Below, in pieces: positions 1 to 15,200 of a stretch of 64,000 nt of DNA (its first letter is position 1; each line of letters starts with the position of its first letter). A model generated the notes under the pieces. That model had not been told where the DNA came from. It saw nothing but the letters and a program-made list of their open reading frames with translations, and made no database searches. The translations under genes and the position numbers were made by a program. The stretch is from Saxidomus purpurata (lineage: Eukaryota; Mollusca; Bivalvia; Venerida; Veneridae): positions 3,620,331 to 3,684,330 of the forward strand of contig JAFMSR010000018.1 in the NCBI GenBank assembly GCA_022818135.1. Direction: 5' to 3'.

Positions 1-215
1 TTCAGAACCAGTGCAGTTGACATTATTCATGCGAACGTTTCCACCACTTTCAGCAGATACATAGTCAGCGCGTCCATCTACATATCCAAGTTGTCTACAC
101 AGAGTGCTAGCTTCCTTGTCACCCCAGTTGGCATTGCACACACGGCCCCATTCACCATCGTGCTTCACTTGAACATTTCCATACCAACGGTGTGACAAGT
201 GAAATTCTAAACCTT
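1..215 (-). CDS. SRCR gene exon 5: SRCR domain 3, cut by window edge
   Basis: Acceptor ..cttttcag|AA at 215. The open frame reads EGLEFHLSHRWYGNVQV, GEWGRVCNANW, TLCRQLGYVDG and MNNVNCTGSE to position 1. It is clearly an SRCR domain, with its C-terminal half outside the window. Confidence 0.88.
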
Positions 216-3200
216 CTGAAAAGAGATTTGACAAAATTCATTTTTTCCTCAAAGATATGCATTTATGACTAGTCTGAAACCAAACCCTGCGGACGTGAGT
301 TCGAACCCTGTTAGTGGCATGTACAATACTCTTATTCTGAGAAAATACGATTCCTAACTAAAAGTACATGTATTGTTTAGTAAAAATAAGTATCACTCTG
401 GAGCACATTTTTCTTGCAACTTTCGAATAAAATGCAAAATGCAAAAACAAATTTGCATCACACAGCAACTTTAGCATTGTTCTCTGTGTTTTTATATTTT
501 ATAACAAAGTCTGGGTTGAATCATACCTTTCCTCATGTACATGTACATGTATAACAGCATTTACATAAAGCCGTTTTTGGAAATATTGTCTAAATGACAG
601 AATAATGAGCACAGACAAGTTCCTTCTGTAGCTCATTAATTTAAGCTGCCGCCTCATGATCTAAGGCTCCAGGATAAAATCTGGCATGGGCCATCCTTTC
701 TTCTCCTGTTTCGAAAGTACAATAGTGCAACATTACACAGAGAACACTCATAAGTTTATATGTCTCTCAATCTAAATACATTACACATACAATGTACACT
801 AAACTTTGATTCCCTACAGTCCTCTCAAGAGCTTTGATTTAAGAAAAGGGCAACGTTACTTTCATCATCCTAATGCTGAAGAAAATGTTATATTACCTTC
901 ATGTTCGTAACAGAATACACCTGCAGCTCTTCTGTACCCTTTAGTGATCGGGTACTGGCAGCCGAGAGATTCCCCAAACCCTTGAAAGTCGCAATGCCTG
1001 ATTGAAGACTGATCATCCGAACAGTTAAAGCCACCGACAACCATTGGTATGTCTGTATCACTGACAGCGTAGTATGCGTAACCGCCCGCTTTACCCAGTT
1101 CTCTGCAAGCAGCGTCAGCTTCTAGATCTGTCCAGTCGTAGTTACACACGGGGCCCCAGAATCCATACTGATTTGCTTCCAATAAACCGTAATTCAAGCC
1201 ATCTTTGATTCGGATTTCTACACAATCTGATACATAGAAATATTCCATGAATTATCTATGTCTAAAATACTGTAGTTATTCTATACCAATATATCCATGT
1301 ATTGTCAATAACTCTAAGATTAAATGTTCAGGAACACACTTGTAATAAACTAATAATATTCAGCAGAAAAGTATTTCCATGCTAGGGCTACAGTCCGTTC
1401 TTTGTATATGGGCGCATGTATACAGCTAAAATTCCTATGCTGTCCCCACTTACACAATATATGCTGGAAACACTGTGTCAAAAGTGAATCGCATAAATTA
1501 ACATAACATACATTTTTCACATTCATCAAGGCTGGGAGCAAATTCCAATGGGCACTAAATCATGTACATGTATCACAAATATTCACTGAAAACTTTCTCA
1601 ATGGTTTAGAAATGAACCAGCTAATCTGTAGGTTTTCTGTCTAGAGAAAGTCAGCCATTTGCTAGCAAGTGAAAACCCGTATCTGGACTTCTTTCTCTAT
1701 GTTAGTAATCAGAAACTATGTAGTCTAAGCAGTTAATTGATCACTCCAGTCAATCAGCGCCAAGACTGACTTCAGACAATTCAAATAAGTGAATACATAA
1801 TAAATGATCTACATTGTTCCTACCCGGGTTTCAATGATAAACTATAAGCATTTTATTGTTCAGGTATTACTAATTAATGAACTGACAGTCACATTGTATT
1901 CCTCAGCCGCTTACAGCAAACTGCCTTGGAATAAAGTCATTTTATCCGTAACACATTGAAAAGCATACTACTGTGTAAGAAATTCAACTATACCTTTTTC
2001 AACAACTGTATCAGAAGAACAGAACAGCGTGACATAGTCGTTCGAGAGGCAGTAATCAGTGATGTTACTCCGGCACTGGGACAGTTTGGTTTCATTTCCC
2101 CTGCATTCCATGTTGATAGCTTTAATGACCACCTGAGCCAACCTACCCACAGCTGAACCTGTGAACACACAAACTAAGTTTTTATCAAGTCGTTACCAGA
2201 CATAAACGACATACATGTATATTTTCTTTCCATCAGTTCTAGTGCATTTACACAAATACAGTTACAAAACAGTAAACGAGTTGTCACTTACATGTACATT
2301 GTACACCTCTTTTGCATTTACGCTGCATAATAAGCCCGAACTATTATACATGCATGTACCGAAGCTTTAGACATAAATAAAAACGTACAATGTACAGTGT
2401 GAATACTGGTCATACCAATTAAACACCTTGACCGAGGTTGGTGGACCCAATAAGCACAAATACAAACAAGCAAACACAGTTTGAATACAAGGACACACAT
2501 GTATCATTAAATGGTGTGTTCACATTTTTTAAGAACAGAAAAGTAATGGCAATCACCATTTAACTGTTGTATGGCTCACCATTGACTACTGTAAACAAAT
2601 TATAATCTTCATGTGAATAAATGTTCGCATTTTGCCGATGTCAGACTAATTCGCGGGTATTTAAATTCACGTTTTTAGAATAAAACGAGAGAATTCTATG
2701 TTTGTGGAAACCAGCCTGCACGAATATAGCAAAAGTAAATTCCATGTGAAAATTATTTGGTTTACAGTACATATATGCACATGCTACATGCTTCATGTTT
2801 CAGACATGTCTGACATTAAAGTCAGATTTTTCAGTTCAGCTTTTTATACCCCCAAAACGAAGTTTAGGGGGGTATATAGGAGTCACCCGGTGGTTGGTCG
2901 GTCGGTCGGTCGGTCGGTCGGGCGGTCTGTTGCATTTTCCTTGTCCGGAGCATAACTTGAAAACTACTAGTTGGAATTCAATACAACTTCATACAATGGT
3001 CAAGCACATTGAGAGGAAGTGCAGTGCACAAGAACTATAACTCCATCTTCACTAATTACAGAGTTATTGCCCTTTGTTCTTTTCCTTGTCCGGAGCATAA
3101 CTTGAAAACTACTAGTTGGAATTCAATACAACTTCTACAATGGTCAAGCACATTGAGAGGAAGTGCAGTGCACAAGAACTATAACTCCATCTTCACTAAT

Positions 3201-6200
3201 TCAGAGTTATTGCCCTTTGTTCTTTTTCCTTGTCCGGAGCATAACTTGAAAACTACTAGTTGGAATTCAATACACTTCATACAATGGTCAAGCACATTGA
3301 GAGGAAGTGCAGTGCACAAGAACTATAACTCCATCTTCACTAATTACAGAGTTATTGCCCTTTGTTACTTTTTCCTTGTCCGGAGCATAACTTGAAAACT
3401 ACTAGTTGGATTCAATACACTTCATACAATGGTCAAGCACATTGAGAGGAAGTGCGTGCACAAGAACCATAACTCCATCTTGACTAATTACAGAGTTATT
3501 GCCCTTTGTTACTTTTTCCTTGTCCGGAGCATAACTTGAAAACTACTAGTTGGAATTCAATACACTTCATACAATGATCAAGCACCTCAGAGGAAGTGCA
3601 GTGTACAAGAACTATAACTCTATCTTGAGCTTTACTGAGTTATTGCCCTTTGTTACTTTTTACTTGTCCGGAGCATAACTTGAAAACTACTGGTTGGAAT
3701 TCATACACTTCATACAATGGTCAGCACATTGAGAGGAAGTGCAGTGCACAAGAACTATAACTCCATCTTCACTAATTACAGGTTATTGCCCTTTGTTACT
3801 TTTCCTTGTCCGGAGCATAACTTGAAAACTACTAGTTGGAATTCAATACAACTTCATCATGATCAAGCACACTCAGAGGAAGTGCGTGTACAATCTATAC
3901 TCTATCTTGAATATTTACTGAGTTATTGCCCTTTGTTACTTTTTCCTTGTCCGAAGCATAACTTGAAAACTACTAGTTGGAATTCAGTACACCTCATACA
4001 ATGGTCAAGTACATTTAGAGGAAGTGCAGTGCACGGAACCATAACTCCATCTTGACTCATTACAGAGTTATTCCCTTTTGTTACTTTTTCCTTGTCCAGA
4101 GCATAACTTGAAAACTTCTGGTTGGAATTGAATACACTTCTACAATGGTCAGCACAGTGAGAGGGAGTGCAGTGCCAGGAACCATACTCCATCTTGACTA
4201 ATTACAGTGTTATTGCCCTTTGTTACTTTTCCCTGTCTGGAGCTTTTTCAAAACTACAAGTTGGAATTCAATACACTTCATACAATGGTCAAGCACAATG
4301 AAAGGAACTTCTAGAACATTCTCTTTTTGTTTGTTTGCAAGGTTTATGTTACTACGAACTTCTTCAGTTTATAAAGCAATCCTTTTGGGGGTATTAATCA
4401 CATTTAGTGATAGCTCTAGTTACACTTGGCAGCTATTCTTCTTAACCTGGTTCATCTCAAATCTTTTGAGGTGTCTTCTCCATTCAAGAACATTTTGTAC
4501 GACCACGGCTCCACCTCTTGACAAGACACCGGCATCATTTGATTCTTAGAAGCTAAACAAAATAACATTACAATTACCTGGTTGGAACCTGCCATCCTGA
4601 AACTTCATCTGCCGGCAGGCAACCTTGGCGGTCATATCGTTAAAATTGTCATCACATACTGCAGTCCACGATCCTTCAACACGAACTTCCAGTAATCCAT
4701 AACTGTTTTCCCTATTGGAGTTCGTCAGTCGAACTGAAATATAAAGCAATCAATACGTCACAAATTTCATGACCAAAGGAGTTCATAACTTGATATATTT
4801 CTTTATTCACTTTATTCAAAGTATCTACAACATTTAGCTCAAATTTAAGATGTCATATAAAGCCAAAAATACATACAAAACCCTACATTTAACTGTTGTC
4901 CTTACACAATTCCCCCCCCCCCCACTTTATCTTGGAACCTTACAAGCAATTTGTATCATAGCTTAGGGAAGCAAACTAATCTATAATTAATTATACATTT
5001 GTACCTTTGTGCTAGGGGGCGGAGCTTAAAACTGTGATCTATCTGAAATAGATCACAGTTTCAATACTGTACTATAGGAAATTGGCCATGTCAGATACAA
5101 ATTCGATAGAAAACTGTTTTCTCGGACAATTACATTTAATTTAGTACTGAGAGGCTACGCTTTCTCGAAATAACATAATTATTCTAGCAAACAGTACTCT
5201 ATTACTTAATTGTCATCACTATCCTGGAAATGACATGTAACTGTTTTTCTCAAATCCTCAACTAATGACTATTGCCAACTTTTCACATTTTTCACAATCA
5301 ATGCTCCAGTAAGATGTAGTTATGGCAGCTCAGTAAGTCACCTGATTGAGTTGCTACATTTCAGTACAAAAACACTGATGTTTTGAGATTGCTTTGAAAT
5401 ATGCAATAAAGTCATCAGTACAAGGGAAGCATATCACACTCAGTGACACAATGTACCCATGTTCCTTTGACTAGTGCACTGAATGTACAAAATTATGTAC
5501 TTACAGGAGACAAAATATTTATCTTCAATAAACAAACAAAAGTTATCATAGCAAACTGATATATGCTCCACCAAAATGGTCTGACAGTTTCAATTCCAAG
5601 TAAGAATAGTACATTAATTTTGTACATACATGTACACTACATTAGCTACCAATGATTCATTTTTTGTCCTCTACTGGTTGGCTTACCTTAAAGTTTTATA
5701 TAAGAAAACTATTTGGCATGGAAAACTCAAAAAGAGCACCCTTTAGCGGAGCAATATAAGTTGAAAAGACCATTAACACACTGTATCGGCAAAACGCAAC
5801 GGCTCCAATTTAACAATGCTGCTCCGACTAGCATAACAACAAGGCTCCAACTAAACATGGCCGATTTCATTAACAAAACGCACGTGGGTATAACAGAATC
5901 ATGTATTTTTTATAGTTATTCGCATTTTCTGATGAAATGAATACTCTTACGGAATGCCCATACCTGTCCTGCATGACCGTAGCTTGTCGGCTTTTTCAGA
6001 CATGCGTGCCTGTGAAAGTAATGCAAGTTGAATGCTGAGGATTCAACGGTGAACAGTGCGAAAACAGACCAAAATGCATGGATTTTGCACAAAATTAGCG
6101 AATTTAAGGTGTTTAGGATAAAACAAATGCAGGCATGTTACTTTTGGTCAAATCTCGTAAGATTATACTCGTAGTTTACCGATCTGGTATGTCTATAGGC

Positions 6201-9200
6201 AAATATCTACCTTTTCAACAATACAACGACACAGACTCCAATTTAGGATACAACGATACAGTTCCAATTCGTTTTTCACCAACCATTTTTATAGATATTT
6301 TAGAATTGGAATGCTACATGTAGCTGGGTTAACAGTCAGCACTTCTGCATTGCCAGATGTATAGTAGCACACTACTGCAATGCCAAATAGCACACAATTG
6401 CGATGCCAAATGCCTACTGCAATACCAAATGGCACACAAATACAACGCCAGGTGGCAAAAGCACAGCTGCAAATCAACTAAGTTTTCATTCATTCATCAC
6501 AGTACCATTAATATATTTTACTGCTGAAATTAGTTTAGGGGCTTGGTATTAAGTATATAAAATTATTGATCACTTTTACATTCATAACATTTATTCATGA
6601 AATACATGCAATATAATTAAAAAGCTCATTAAACTGGGAAAATAAAGTGAGAAAGAAACATTCATCTAAAACTTGACATTGCAAAAGATACAAATGTATC
6701 AAGGGCAATAACTCAAGCAGAAAAAAAGATTCTTGCTATACATCTCTTGTATCAAGATTGACAAGTACATGTATTGGGTGAGTTCTCTGGGTATTAAAAA
6801 TATATAAACATGTAATTAGAATTTAATATGAAAAATCGATTATCACTTTTAGTTTACCATAAATAGTATTAGACTCATTTTGACTCCAGTTAATATTATC
6901 TGAACTATGATTTTGACTCTTCAATCATAAAAAAACGTTAAAAAAAAAGTCATAAAATAAGGCATCAGTTTTGACTCTTGACTTTTAAAGTATGGTGAAA
7001 GTCTTGCCATTGCTGTTTAAATGGGTGATAAGTCCCATACATATATAAAAACAAACAAGCTTAATCTCAAAATTAAAGTGCAACAAATGCATCTGAATAA
7101 CTGTATTTATAAACAATATCTGACTCAGTATGAAGGGCACCAAGTTCCAGAATATAAATCTATGATTTTTGATAAAAACAATCAAGCCTGTAATCTTTTT
7201 AGTTACAATTTATTATCACTTATATGGACAGTTAATTTTCGATTATATTCTGTTGATGATCGATTCTTATTGTTCTATTTGGTTTGATGATCGATTATAG
7301 AGTTTCTTCCATTGTCCAACACTAGAATTAGCCAATCCACATAGCTGTACACGGCCACTGTTTTTTGATTCTATGTTTTACAAACCTGGCACTAAAAAAT
7401 CGCTGATTTAGAAAAAAAAAAATTGAAAATTTCAGATTTTTTTATTACCTCCACTGTGATTTGGTATCAACTCGCAAAATAAATTGTCGGAAAATCAGTT
7501 ATGAAAAAAAGAGAAACTGTACCGATAATTAAATCTCTAGGTATCCGCACAATAAACTCTTTGCAATTCAGGGGTTCTGTTAGTGGGTGTACAGGGCATA
7601 ATTACGTCCAAAAATCGACTTGGTACGCCGAAATTTTAGACCCCAGATGTATACTGGACGCCCAGAAATAGCAATATACAACTTAATTGGAGATACGTTG
7701 TGGTACATAACTGAAACAAATTAAAAGTTGATTATTTCTGTAGTCCATAATTGCCTAAAGATATCTCAAGCTGTCAAAAGAATTGATGCTTGCATAGTCG
7801 CCAAACAATGGCGCGGTACCGACCTTGAATGGACGGAGCACAGATTTACGCATTAAGAGTGTTAATTGCCAATAACTAACAAGCGTGCATTTAATTGTTT
7901 AAGTCTCGGCAGTTTTTCACAGTCGGATCAACTTTACAATGAATTATCCTTGATGTCCCATTATTAGCGATAAATCATGACCGAAATCAAAGGGCAGACG
8001 TTCACGACGGGAATTGCCATGGTATAAGCCGAACAATTAAATGTTGTAAAGTTAAATAAACATATAATAATTATTTTCCTTGTAAAATTCTCAGCCGTTT
8101 TTGCGGTCAAGTCGAAGAACGATACTAAGCTCAATACTTAATAATTGATTATATTAAGCCTTAAATCAAAGTGCTAACTTTGAGGAAGAGAATCGTGTTG
8201 GTAAAAACCTCAAGTAAGTTAAAGCTTTTCATTGTTAACTATTAAATCTTTAAGAAGATCATACATGTTCATGTAGATCGTTTGATTTATGAAGCACACT
8301 TTTTCTGTCTGTTTTAGGGCCGAATAAAAAATATGTTCACTTATTTTGACAAAAAATCCCCTTTAAATGTTGACAACAACTTAGGGATATGATTAATAAA
8401 ACGTTGGCCAAAATGTTAGGTAAGTTTCTATCAATAAAACATTTGAGAATCATTTATCTAAAATTATTTGATACGTTGCATGCGACATTGTAAGCCGAAA
8501 ATCATCGGGTTTTTCGTTTGTCACATATTTTCGCGATCCTGTTTTTTTGTTATTTTGTCAAAGAAAACGAAGTTAAAAAGACTCAAAAAAGATAAAAGAT
8601 AAAAGTTTTCAGTCAGCCAAAGTTTTTTACTACATACTTAAATGAAATAATTAAAATTTATTATAAAGCTTTTATATTTCTATAAAAAATAAATATAAGA
8701 ATAAAGTTGCAGTACCACAGCAAACATGAAGTGCAATTATATAGGCAATGTCTGCTCCAACGAGAGAATAAAATGCTGTTTCAAATTTTAATCCTTTTCC
8801 ATCCTACGACAGTAACTGTGGATCCTGGTGGTTCGTAAAACATAGAACCAAAAAATAAAGGCCCAACTATGAAAGACTAACAACCGTTCGGTTGACCCGA
8901 GCTTTGACTGGTGAAAACCTGGAAATACCAGTATTTGACCAGTGTCGATTTTTTAGCATATTAATCCCAAGCACTCAGGCCGCATCAATCGCTGACACAA
9001 CAGAAAGTGAGAAACAGAGGTGGAGCTTGTATTTTAATCTATTAAGCTTTCAGTCAATCAGTGATGATCACTCATGTGCATAGCATGCGTTTTCCCGATA
9101 TCTGCCAGGTTCTCCTGTTATTTAGACACTAACCCGGCGCCCCGGCAAAGCTCGCAAAGAAATCTTGGTAAATAAAAATTTTGAAAAAAATTCGAAATAT

Positions 9201-12200
9201 ATAAGATATCAACTTATATACATAGTCAATACCCTGACATGTGATATCGATAATGAAGAAGTACTAGTATTGTGTAATGTACAGTTGATAAGGTGACGAA
9301 ACTGATGTGTTGACACAAGTTTGTGTTAATTGTCACTATCATCTTAGGTAAATTGCCTGGTGGGTTGTTAGCGGCGATTCGTAAACTTTTCAAACAGTGA
9401 TGATTAGCCGATAATCAACCGTCAAACAAGTCAATACGCTCCAAATATGTCGCTAATTAAATCATTTAACCAAGTTTCTACTGAATGAGACTGATCCTGA
9501 GTGATTCATTTACATTGTTAAATGTAAAAATAATTTTTATTTTACCACTTAATTTCTAGTAGATTGATGAAATATGTAATTTTACCTTCAATTCTGTTTT
9601 GCCAAAACTGAGATAGTAAAGGGTTTTCAAGATTTATTGAAGGGCTAACTTACAGCTGCAGTAGGATTTCATTCGACTGTACCTACAAACATGACTGTAT
9701 GAAAAGGTAGAATCTGAAATGTTCCTTATTTAGAAGTCAATGCTAAGAACATGTTTACTGCATGCAGTAAAAGGCAGTTTTAACAAACTGGTTCCAAGTG
9801 GTCCAAAGCCCTATAAATCTCTTCAAGTGTTTTTCCAAGAGTGAAGTTGTTTAGTATAATCTATCAATACTGCAGCTTGTTTTGACAAATACTGCTCAAA
9901 GACAGGATATGGAAAGCATTTTCATCCCGTTGGATTAATCAATGAGGCCATATAGCATTTACACCGACTTGCTGACAACAGCTTCTGCAGTATGACAGTT
10001 TCAACTGGTGCCAACCGGAAGGACAAAAGTCATCAACGTTTCTTAGAATCAGACCACTGAACGTTCTGGAAATGAGCAGAGCAGGATTTCCTCACATCCA
10101 ACCCCTCATTATAAGCCATTAAGCCTTGCTCTGTTCAACAAGAGGGAAACAGGGCTACATGTAGCTCTGGCATGTTAAACTGGCTAAAAAGAAATAGAAT
10201 ATGTTTAGTTTTAGGAAATTGGCTCTGATTGCCGCAAGAACGAAATACAAAAATGGGCTCAATAAAACAGTCAAGCATGATTAGACAGAATGCCAGACAG
10301 ACAAACCATGTATAATTTAACTGATAATTAATTTCTATTATTTTATGTTTCCAGTGAATTATAGTTTTCTCAGTGAAATAAAAGTTATAACCCACAGTTT
10401 TGAAACAGTGGATTAGCATAATTTTTTATTTTCACTGTTTTTAAAATCTTTAACCCGGATTAACGTCAAAAAGTATACCGAACGTAATCAATGCTGGAAA
10501 TCATTCCACGAGGACTTCGTTAAAATGACATCATTTGTGCTATGTTTTCTGATGATGTTTCCCCCCGATTTACGATATTTTATAGAAGTAAACTCAACAA
10601 AAGTAGAGCTTTAACCATCAAATAAACAGAAAAATTGTTGGTATCGGTGTAGTATCACGTTAATTTCACTCGTGAACACCAAAAATAGTTACTTTTGGTG
10701 CCCACTCTGTGAAATTATAACGTGATATTACACCAAAACTCAACAATTATCCTCTATATGTTTATAGATGAAAGAGACAAAATTACTGTTCATTTTTAAT
10801 TGTTTTGACAAGGAAAACGGTGTTTTTGCAGAAAAGTGACTCATAAATTGCCATGTTAACAAGTGAATTACCCCTATATTCCACAACTGATTACATGCAA
10901 AATTATAACTGATGCCATCATTACACCAGGTAAAACATGGCTTGAAACTTTGGCTACTTTGGCTCTAAAGTGGCTCCAACTTTTCTTAACTGGCGAAAAT
11001 GGTGGCAACAAGTTTGAAAAACCCAGAGGAGGCCCTCATACATGAGACACATCGGCTTGATGTGTTCAACATTTGTGCCAAGTTATTTTAAAATCAATCA
11101 ATGCATGACAAAGTTATAGTCCGGATAAGAATGTGTGCATATACAATGTATACAGGATTTCTTTACCTTCAAACTATTAAGTGTGACCTTGACCTTTGAG
11201 GTAGGGATGTGGGTCTTGCACGCGACACATTGTCTTGATGTGCTGAACATTTGTGCCAAGTTATTTTAAAATCAATCAATGCATGACAAAGTTACATTCC
11301 GGACACGAATGTGTGCATATATACAGGACTCGTAGGGACAAGGGTTTTGCACACGACACATGGTCTTGATGTGCTGAACATTTGTGCCAAGTTATTTCAA
11401 AATCCTTCAATGCATGACAAAGTTACAGCTCGGACATGGAAAAATGTAAAGGCTGACGGGGGTGTCAAAAGGTGACTGAAAAAAAGCATGCTTGCCGACG
11501 ATTAATAGCAACATTTAAGTTATTAAAGGTGTTAGGGGGACGAAACTATCAAGACGACTTAGATTTTGCATCTAGTCGCCCTGCAAGACTAATTAGCTAC
11601 AGTACACGCAAGGTGTTTTTTTCCAAATGTCACCCAGTCACCGCAACAAAAATTCATTCTAGGTGACCAGACGTGTAACGGTAACGTGGTCACTCTAAAA
11701 AAGTTTTAGTCACCCAAATGGCCACTGTGACCACTTACGATGCGCTGAAATATGCGGTCGTGGTGATTCACGGTGGCTGGTCAAGGTGAATAGCGGTGAC
11801 CAACTTGGCTGAAATAAAGTATTTGACAGCTATTTTATTATATTTATTGAAGTACAAAATGCAGAATACTTCAATTTCTGTAAATACTTTTCATTTTTTA
11901 TCTACGGTAGATGGTAGTTGTGCGTCTCTATTATTAGCACACATTGCCGACGCGCTATTTCCGTTGTGAATTGCCACAAGAGTATCACTGCCTAAAAAAT
12001 CATCATTTTTAGGTATAAAATTGTTTCAAAACGTGTTCTTTCCTACCAGAAATCAGGAGATTTTGAAATCTCAATCGGTCCGGACAAGCCGAGGGTACAT
12101 CGTCAAAACCCCCCCTCCCAAATAAAAAATCACGAAAACGTAAGAAAAAAAGTTTTTTTTTAGTAATTTATATATTTTTCAACCAGCTTTCCATTGTTGT

Positions 12201-15200
12201 GCATGATCATGGAACGGTTAAAGTATTTCATTCCCTCCTTTTGATTCCAAAATGTTTCCAAAAACGAAAATATTTATCTTATTTCATTATTGATTAGTAA
12301 ATCTCACAAGTCGATAAATAAATGCGCCGTTCACGTGGAGCGTTCCATTTTCTAAGGGATAAACTTTACATCGTTTTCGCCATAAAAAAATAAGAAACGG
12401 AATTTCTAAGTAATAAGAAAAATATCGAGCCAGTTTTCATAAATAAATATAATAATTTCCATGTGATTTTATCATTGAAAGTGTGTTCAATTTCGATTAG
12501 AACTGATTACGTTCAAAGTCACCCCCACAAAGTTTTGTAATAATCCATGTGTTAGTTATAGGCTATTAAATTTTTGTCGTATGGTTTCGTTTTTAATATT
12601 GTTTTATGTTCTCGGGTCGCCAGTCCGATTAACATTATCTGTCGGCTTGCCCTTCCGACTTTCGGAAACATTGACTACCAGTTGCCAGTCCGGTTATTTG
12701 TTTCTTTCGGGTTCCAGTTATTATTCTCCCGATTACCATGAGCCGATTTGCCATTTCGGTCATTTGATTTTTTGAACATCGCAAATATGTTGCGTTGTGC
12801 TATTTCAACAATAAATCGAAAGGCATTGAAGGCATTTCAAAGTGTAGGTAATGATTAGCGGCCTAAAGACAATCGGTCTGGCATAAAGTCAATCGGAGCT
12901 GCTAACACATTAATAAAATCCTTTAATCAATAACGTGTTAGCGACGCCCGAGGTATTGTAGAATTGGTGTGTTGGACCAATTAGGTAAAGACCGCCGCGG
13001 GTTATTAACATGACACGTTTATTGGGGTATTAGATAGGTGCTAATAACACAGATATGTGTAATTACACAAGCAACTTCTTTTGTCATATTTGAGCGATTT
13101 TATGGCTTTTCAAAAAAAATTCTCGGACCGATTTTTAAGCAACTTTTGGTTACGTGAATCGGTCCAGCAAGTTGAAAATCGGTCCAGACCGGCAAATTTT
13201 CGGTTTTCCTGATCCCTGTTTCCTACCTAAACTTAAAATATTTATCACGTTTATGTAGATTTAAAATAATTATCCACTATAACGATGTACCGTAATTGGT
13301 CAATCATTTTATTCCCAACTTGCCTTTTGTCAAGCAACCAGGCTATTACGGGAATGCACATAATAAATACATAAATGTATCAAAACGAGTTGCTTGTTCA
13401 CAGCATACTTTTTGTTTTGTCATTACGATCGCCTCTAATTTTGCAGGATCTGCCAACACCGATTCTTTCCAAGTAATTTTTTTTCATTTTGCCAAATAAA
13501 GTTATTGTTACTGCAATTCTTTTTTATCAAAGATAAAGCCGCAGGTGTCATGAGATCAAAGAATGCCGCCGTGATGCCCGGTTTGTTTCATCTTAGTGAG
13601 CACATGGCAATAAAAAAGAGACAGTTTGAGACATTGACAATAGATTGATATTTTGGTTTATTAAATCATTAGTTTGAAATAGATAAAGTAAGTTGTTTTT
13701 TTTAAGATCGATTGTGTTGCCGGGGTTGTTTTATTCAATCCTTCAGTATGTTAGTTTGTTGATAGCGGCATCGTAATTAAACTTAAAGAATTGGGCAAAA
13801 AGATCAAAGTACAAATATATTTCTATTTTTTATTGATAATTAAAAGTTAATCAGGAAAAACATAAATATTCAAGGCTCGACCCGAATGTGGACGTCAGGA
13901 TGTTCAATTGACCCGAGCCCTCGGGTCTTGACCCGTGAAAATCGAGAAATACCCGTATTTGACCCGCGATAAAAATGTCCTGTGCGTCAACTTGACCCTA
14001 GAGAATTTTTATCATGCGTCACGAGTCTCGTCAATTTCGCCGTGTCAATCAAAATCCAACATTCCTCTATTGGATAACATATGTGGGCGTCGTAATAAGT
14101 CTCGGCGATTACACCGTCAGTCAAAAATCGATTGTCATCTGTTGGTTAATATACGAAAGAAGGCGGAGCTAATTATTCACTACCTGTCAATTATTATTAG
14201 CACGTGGCCGTCTCGCTCGTCATCAAAGGTGTTAATTGATAAACAATGATAGACCTCCGCGAATTTATATCACACAGACTAATGAGCGGCCGACTCTGAC
14301 ATGACTCGGTGCATTGTAATTCACACATCGCCAGGAGACGAAATCAAAACGCATTAATATTAAATATTTTCTGTTATTTCGATAATCATATGTCATTACT
14401 GACATTAGCACATGCTTTTATGTTTTAAAACTTGATAAAACTCGACCAGCACTAATGTCGAAGACTTTCAAAACTGTTACGGACGTAATTTTTACGTACT
14501 TTAATTATTGGCGGGCATTATCTGGCGCCTCCAGTATTTCACTTCTAAACATTAATTGAATTTCTTTTACATTTTTTTTGTATTAAAACTGTTAGAATCG
14601 GTCGGGAGGGGGGGATAACAGAATTGACATGCGAGATCGCCAAAATATGTGACAAATTTGGGAACAACATAATTTTCAGCTGATAAAACCTAGGATAAGC
14701 AGCTATCTAATCTAAGAATCATTAGAAAAAATACGACTGAAAAGCAGGACACAAACAAAAAAATATGAAATGCAAGCCTAGGATATATTACCTGAACCCG
14801 ATGACCCTTGACTCAACCCTTAAAATTGTCACATTGACTCTTAAAAATTTGATTTTGACCCTTGAAAATTTAGGCTGAAGAGTCACTGACCCTTGATTTT
14901 CCAAGTCTATTGAACACCCTGGACGCCCCGAAACACCGTTTCCAGTCACCGCAATTTGCGGTGACAAATGGTCACCGCAACCGGACACTCTAATTTGGGT
15001 GATGGGTGACTCAGGGGAGCATTTGGGTGACCAAATCTGCGTGGTCACGATAGCTGGACATCGCGGTGATGGGTGACAATTGGAAAAAACACATTGCGTG
15101 TACTGTACACCCTCTTTCGTAAAATAGCCAACAGACGTTGATCGATTTTTGACTGACGGTGAAGCTTGTAACTACACTCCATCTACTTTCATATGCTAGC

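Larger units (their letters stand above)
4734..10330. other. Left part of SRCR intron 1; no gene seen
   Basis: AT-rich sequence with no supported exon. It contains a perfect 14-bp hairpin at 5029-5061. A fragment at 8890-8960 is related to the element at 13896. Everything else is unassigned. Confidence 0.5.

Noticed and set aside
2795..4192. Several frames of 80-130 residues with repeated NLKTTSWNSI
   Set aside because: Translations of the 145-bp tandem repeat; they shift frame from unit to unit.
13888..14929. 8-bp duplication around the second CAGGG-ended element
   Set aside because: Flanks gtggacgt and gacgcccc do not match; the ends may be mis-set or the duplication decayed.
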